A stretch of DNA of 25,233 nt, taken from NCBI GenBank assembly GCA_017744755.1, contig JAGIAU010000005.1, forward strand, positions 1-25,233, written 5' to 3'. Position numbers and translations under genes: made by a program. This DNA comes from Microbacteriaceae bacterium. GTDB taxonomy: Bacteria; Actinomycetota; Actinomycetes; Actinomycetales; Microbacteriaceae. The notes beneath the pieces are model-generated. The model was not told where the DNA came from, made no database searches, and saw only the letters and a list, made by a program, of their open reading frames with translations. Shown here piece after piece: positions 22,778 to 25,233 of this stretch. Position 1 is the stretch's first letter. Each line of letters begins with the position of its first letter.

Positions 22778-24054
22778 TCGACCTCGATCTCGACGACTTC
22801 ATCGCGCGGCGCGTCACGGGACGCGCGCGCAGCCTGTTCGCCGACGACCTCGAGGCGCATGAGCACGCGCTGCGCGAGGCGCTCGAGGGCCGCTCGCTCC
22901 TCGTCGTCGGCGGGGCGGGGACGATCGGCGGGGCCTTCGTCCGCGAGGCGCTGCGCTACCGGCCGTCGCGGCTCGTCGTCGTCGACACGAGCGAGAACGG
23001 GCTCACGGAGCTCACCCGGGACCTGCGCTCGACGGACGGGCAGTTCGTCCCCGAGGCGTACACGACGTATCCGATCGACTTCGGCTCGGACGTCTTCGCG
23101 CGGCTGTTCCGCGCCGAAGGCCCGTTCGACGTGGTCGCGCACTTCGCGGCCCACAAGCACGTCCGCAGCGAGAAGGACCGCTTCTCGATCGAGGCGATGG
23201 TGCGGAACAACGTGCTGTCCTCGGTGCGTCTCCTCGACCTCGTCGCGGAGGCGGGCGCGCAGCGCTTCTTCTGCGTGAGCACCGACAAGGCCGCGAACCC
23301 GGCGAACGTGATGGGCGCGTCGAAGAAGCTCATGGAGGACGCCGTCCTGGCATATGCCGCGGAGGGCATGGTGCCGGCGACGACGGCGCGTTTCGCGAAC
23401 GTGGCGTTCTCCAACGGCTCGCTGCCCGCCGGGTTCCTCGAGCGGCTCGCCAAGCGCCAGCCGCTGTCGGCGCCGGCGGACGTCCGCCGCTTCTTCGTGA
23501 GCCCCGAGGAGAGCGGACAGCTCTGCCTCGCCGCCGCGGTGCTCGGCGAGCCCGGCGACATCGCGTTCCCTCGACTCGGCGAGTCGACGATGCTGACCTT
23601 CGACGCGATCGCGGACGCGCTGCTCGAGGAGCTCGGCTACCTGCCGGAGCGCTTCGCGACGGAGGACGAGGCCAGGACGGCCGCCGTTCGACTCGCTTCG
23701 CTCGCTCAGGGGACCGGCACCTGGATCCCTGAGCGAGCCGGAGGCGAGTCGAAGGGCCGCCACGGCCGCACCTGGCCGGTGCACTACTTCGCCTCCGACA
23801 CCTCCGGGGAGAAGCCCGCGGAGGAGTTCCACACGGACGATGAGCCCGTGGACCTCGAGCGCTTCGCCGCGATCGGCATCGTGCGGCCGGGCGCCGCGTC
23901 GAGCGTCGCGGACATCCAGGCGACCTCCGCCGAGCTCGGCGCCCTCTTCGAGCGCGCCGTGCTCGAGAAGGCGGAGATCGTCGAGGTGCTGGCGCGCCTC
24001 GTCCCCACGTTCCAGCACGTCGAGACCGGCCGCGGGCTCGACCAGAGGATGTAG
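22774..24054 (+). CDS. CapD-like nucleotide-sugar 4,6-dehydratase/epimerase
   Basis: A 426-residue extended-SDR enzyme of the polysaccharide-biosynthesis CapD type, which usually turns UDP-GlcNAc into a 4-keto-6-deoxy sugar. The NAD(P) motif is GGAGTIGG (46-53), followed by AAHKHV (125-130), STDKA (169-173) and NVMGASKK (178-185). Met180 stands where classical SDRs have Tyr, with Lys184 kept, as in the CapD/FlaA1 family. There is no membrane domain, unlike PglF-type proteins. Residues about 305-328 are coded by an inverted pair of REP-like elements and interrupt the C-terminal region. The ATG overlaps the aminotransferase stop. The exact product is inferred. Confidence 0.85.
   Translation: MIDLDLDDFIARRVTGRARSLFADDLEAHEHALREALEGRSLLVVGGAGTIGGAFVREALRYRPSRLVVVDTSENGLTELTRDLRSTDGQFVPEAYTTYPIDFGSDVFARLFRAEGPFDVVAHFAAHKHVRSEKDRFSIEAMVRNNVLSSVRLLDLVAEAGAQRFFCVSTDKAANPANVMGASKKLMEDAVLAYAAEGMVPATTARFANVAFSNGSLPAGFLERLAKRQPLSAPADVRRFFVSPEESGQLCLAAAVLGEPGDIAFPRLGESTMLTFDAIADALLEELGYLPERFATEDEARTAAVRLASLAQGTGTWIPERAGGESKGRHGRTWPVHYFASDTSGEKPAEEFHTDDEPVDLERFAAIGIVRPGAASSVADIQATSAELGALFERAVLEKAEIVEVLARLVPTFQHVETGRGLDQRM
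23687..23756. repeat. Inverted REP-like pair inside dehydratase gene
   Basis: A left unit (about 23687-23711, TTCGACTCGCTTCGCTCGCT...) and a right unit (23727-23753, CCCTGAGCGAGCCGGAGG...) face each other around a short linker, a BIME-like arrangement that stays in frame and codes for about 24 residues. Confidence 0.75.
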
Positions 24055-24057
24055 GGC

Positions 24058-24735
24058 ATGTATCAGGTCGTGAAGCGCGCCATCGACGCGCTCGGGGCGT
24101 TCCTCCTGCTCATCCCGCTCTCCGTGCTCTTCCTGCCGGTCATCGTCGTCCTGCTGTGCACCGGCGAGCACGCCGTGTTCTACCGGCAGACGCGGATCGG
24201 GCGCGGCGGCCGCGAGTTCGGCATCCTCAAGTTCGCGACGATGCTGAAGGACTCGCCGAACCTCGCGGGCGGCTCCCTGACCGTCCGCGGCGACCCGAGG
24301 GTGCTGCCCTTCGGCCGCTTCCTCCGCGCGTCGAAGATCAACGAGCTGCCGCAGGTGATCAACGTGCTCATCGGCGACATGTCGTTCGTCGGTCCGCGCC
24401 CGCAGGTCCGAGGCGACTTCGAGCACTACACACCGGCGCAGCAGGCGGCCGTCACGAGCCTCCGTCCGGGGATCACGGGGATCGGCTCGGTCGTGTTCCG
24501 CGACGAGGAGCGGTTCCTGTCGCGGCAGGGCGTCGACCCGAGGGCGTTCTACGGGGACCGGATCGCGCCGTACAAGGGTGCGCTCGAGGAGTGGTACCGA
24601 GCCCACGCCTCGCTCCGCACCGACGCCCTCCTGCTGTGGGCGACCGCCTGGACGGTGCTGCGACCGGAGTCCCAGCTCGTGTTCCGGGTGTTCCCGGACC
24701 TGCCGGCCCGGCCGGACTGGTGGGTTGAGGACTGA
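24058..24735 (+). CDS. Undecaprenyl-phosphate sugar-1-phosphate transferase
   Basis: A 225-residue bacterial sugar transferase (PglC/WcaJ-like catalytic domain) that would load the first sugar phosphate onto undecaprenyl phosphate at the inner membrane. One N-terminal hydrophobic segment (about 11-33) anchors it. FYRQTRIGRGGREFGILKFATM, KINELPQVINVLIGDMSFVG and GPRP then PGITG are the diagnostic blocks, with the catalytic Glu in NELPQ. It lacks the extra N-terminal membrane domain of large WcaJ/WbaP types. It starts three bases after the dehydratase stop and closes the sugar operon. Its own stop lies in the loop of a small hairpin. Confidence 0.9.
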   Translation: MYQVVKRAIDALGAFLLLIPLSVLFLPVIVVLLCTGEHAVFYRQTRIGRGGREFGILKFATMLKDSPNLAGGSLTVRGDPRVLPFGRFLRASKINELPQVINVLIGDMSFVGPRPQVRGDFEHYTPAQQAAVTSLRPGITGIGSVVFRDEERFLSRQGVDPRAFYGDRIAPYKGALEEWYRAHASLRTDALLLWATAWTVLRPESQLVFRVFPDLPARPDWWVED

Positions 24736-24745
24736 AGGGTCCTCA
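24726..24745. terminator. Hairpin with stop codon in the loop
   Basis: TGAGGAC (24726-24732) pairs with GTCCTCA (24739-24745); the six-base loop contains the sugar-transferase stop (24733-24735). It is followed by GTTCT. It overlaps the promoter region of the next gene. Confidence 0.45.
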
Positions 24746-24749
24746 GTTC

Positions 24750-24755
24750 TAGAAT
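24750..24755 (+). promoter_or_regulatory. -10 element of LAL regulator gene
   Basis: TAGAAT, with a possible TTGAGG -35 at 24725-24730 (19-base spacing), sits 23 bases before the ATG, so this gene would have a short leader, unlike its neighbours. Confidence 0.4.
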
Positions 24756-24778
24756 CGACCCCGAGCTATGGGGGCGGT

Positions 24779-25233
24779 ATGGACTCGGGTTGGAACGTGC
24801 GCCGGTACGGTGCGCCGCGCCTGGGCCCCGACGTGGTCGACCGTCCGCGGCTGATCGCGGCGCTCGGCGCGCATCGCGCCCCGCTGACGGTGGTCCGGGG
24901 TCCGGCCGGGAGCGGGAAGTCGACGCTCGTCGCCCGATGGCTGGAGACGACCGGGGGGACGGATGCCGCGGGAGCGGGAGCGGGCGGCGGCGCAGTCGAG
25001 CTGTGGCACACCCGCGACGAGCCGATGGGCACTCGGTCGAGCTACTGGAGCGACGTCATCGAGGCGCTCGCGCGGCACCGGCTCATCTCCCGCGCGAGCG
25101 CGCAGCACTGGGCGCAATCGCTGCTGCAGCCGCAGTTCACCCGGCGCGCGGTCCGGTCCGCGCTGGAGGAGATCGGCGCTCCCGTCACGCTCGTCCTCGA
25201 GAACTTCGGCCCGCCGGGCCGCCACTGGGACGG
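24779..25233 (+). CDS. Large ATP-binding LuxR-type regulator (LAL/MalT-like), 5' part
   Basis: An open frame with no stop to the window's end (151 codons). The start MDSGWNVRRYGAP leads to a conserved RPRLIAAL helix, then the Walker A GPAGSGKSTL (41-50) after a TVVR strand. WHTRDEP and SYWSDVIEAL follow, and near the end TLVLENFGPPG resembles a Walker B strand with Asp replaced by Glu (LVLEN), typical of the LAL/MalT STAND ATPases. A C-terminal LuxR HTH is expected beyond the window. An ATG at 24768 is out of frame and was discarded. A link to the sugar operon ahead is only positional. Confidence 0.75.
   Translation, partial: MDSGWNVRRYGAPRLGPDVVDRPRLIAALGAHRAPLTVVRGPAGSGKSTLVARWLETTGGTDAAGAGAGGGAVELWHTRDEPMGTRSSYWSDVIEALARHRLISRASAQHWAQSLLQPQFTRRAVRSALEEIGAPVTLVLENFGPPGRHWD

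Overview
High-GC window with NAD/flavin redox genes, a divergent Pmt/RsmI pair and the gene order rsmI-metG-tatD-rsmA-ispE. This points to the chromosome of an actinobacterium. In-frame REP-like repeats that read SLSERSESRG suggest Microbacteriaceae, but that family-level placement is an inference. No tRNA, rRNA, insertion sequence or CRISPR array was seen. No gap between genes exceeds about 160 bases.

Left part (1-6.2 kb) is accessory: a small MT0933-type antitoxin-like protein, an MpaB/DUF2236 oxygenase, an MFS transporter, an F420/deazaflavin-type oxidoreductase divergent from a luciferase-like flavin oxidoreductase, a lower-GC GNAT acetyltransferase, a toxin-antitoxin scar (intact antitoxin, truncated ParE-like toxin), and a DUF2975 membrane protein with a Cro/CI-type regulator behind two palindromic operators.

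Middle part (6.2-14.4 kb) is built from two divergent regulator/target pairs. Two paralogous LuxR-type regulators (minus strand) face a BBE-type FAD oxidoreductase and the methylcitrate-cycle genes prpD-prpB-prpC, respectively. An NTF2/SnoaL-like gene follows the second regulator. The same CCCAG-type palindrome lies at the same distance from both regulator starts, so the two units probably share or cross-talk in control. The prp genes would convert propionyl-CoA plus oxaloacetate to pyruvate and succinate.

Right part (14.4-21.4 kb) is conserved housekeeping: protein O-mannosyltransferase (minus), then RsmI, MetRS, TatD, RsmA and IspE. The order matches the mycobacterial pmt-rsmI-metS-tatD-rpfB-ksgA-ispE neighbourhood except that rpfB is absent; a short tandem-repeat spacer occupies that place. 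From 21.5 kb a tight operon (DegT/DnrJ aminotransferase, CapD-like nucleotide-sugar dehydratase, undecaprenyl-phosphate sugar transferase) would make and load the first sugar of a surface glycan. The window ends inside a large ATP-binding LuxR-type (LAL/MalT-like) regulator.

A recurring theme is a -10-like hexamer exactly 6 (sometimes 7) bases before the start codon, as expected of leaderless mRNAs. It was used here to choose several starts.
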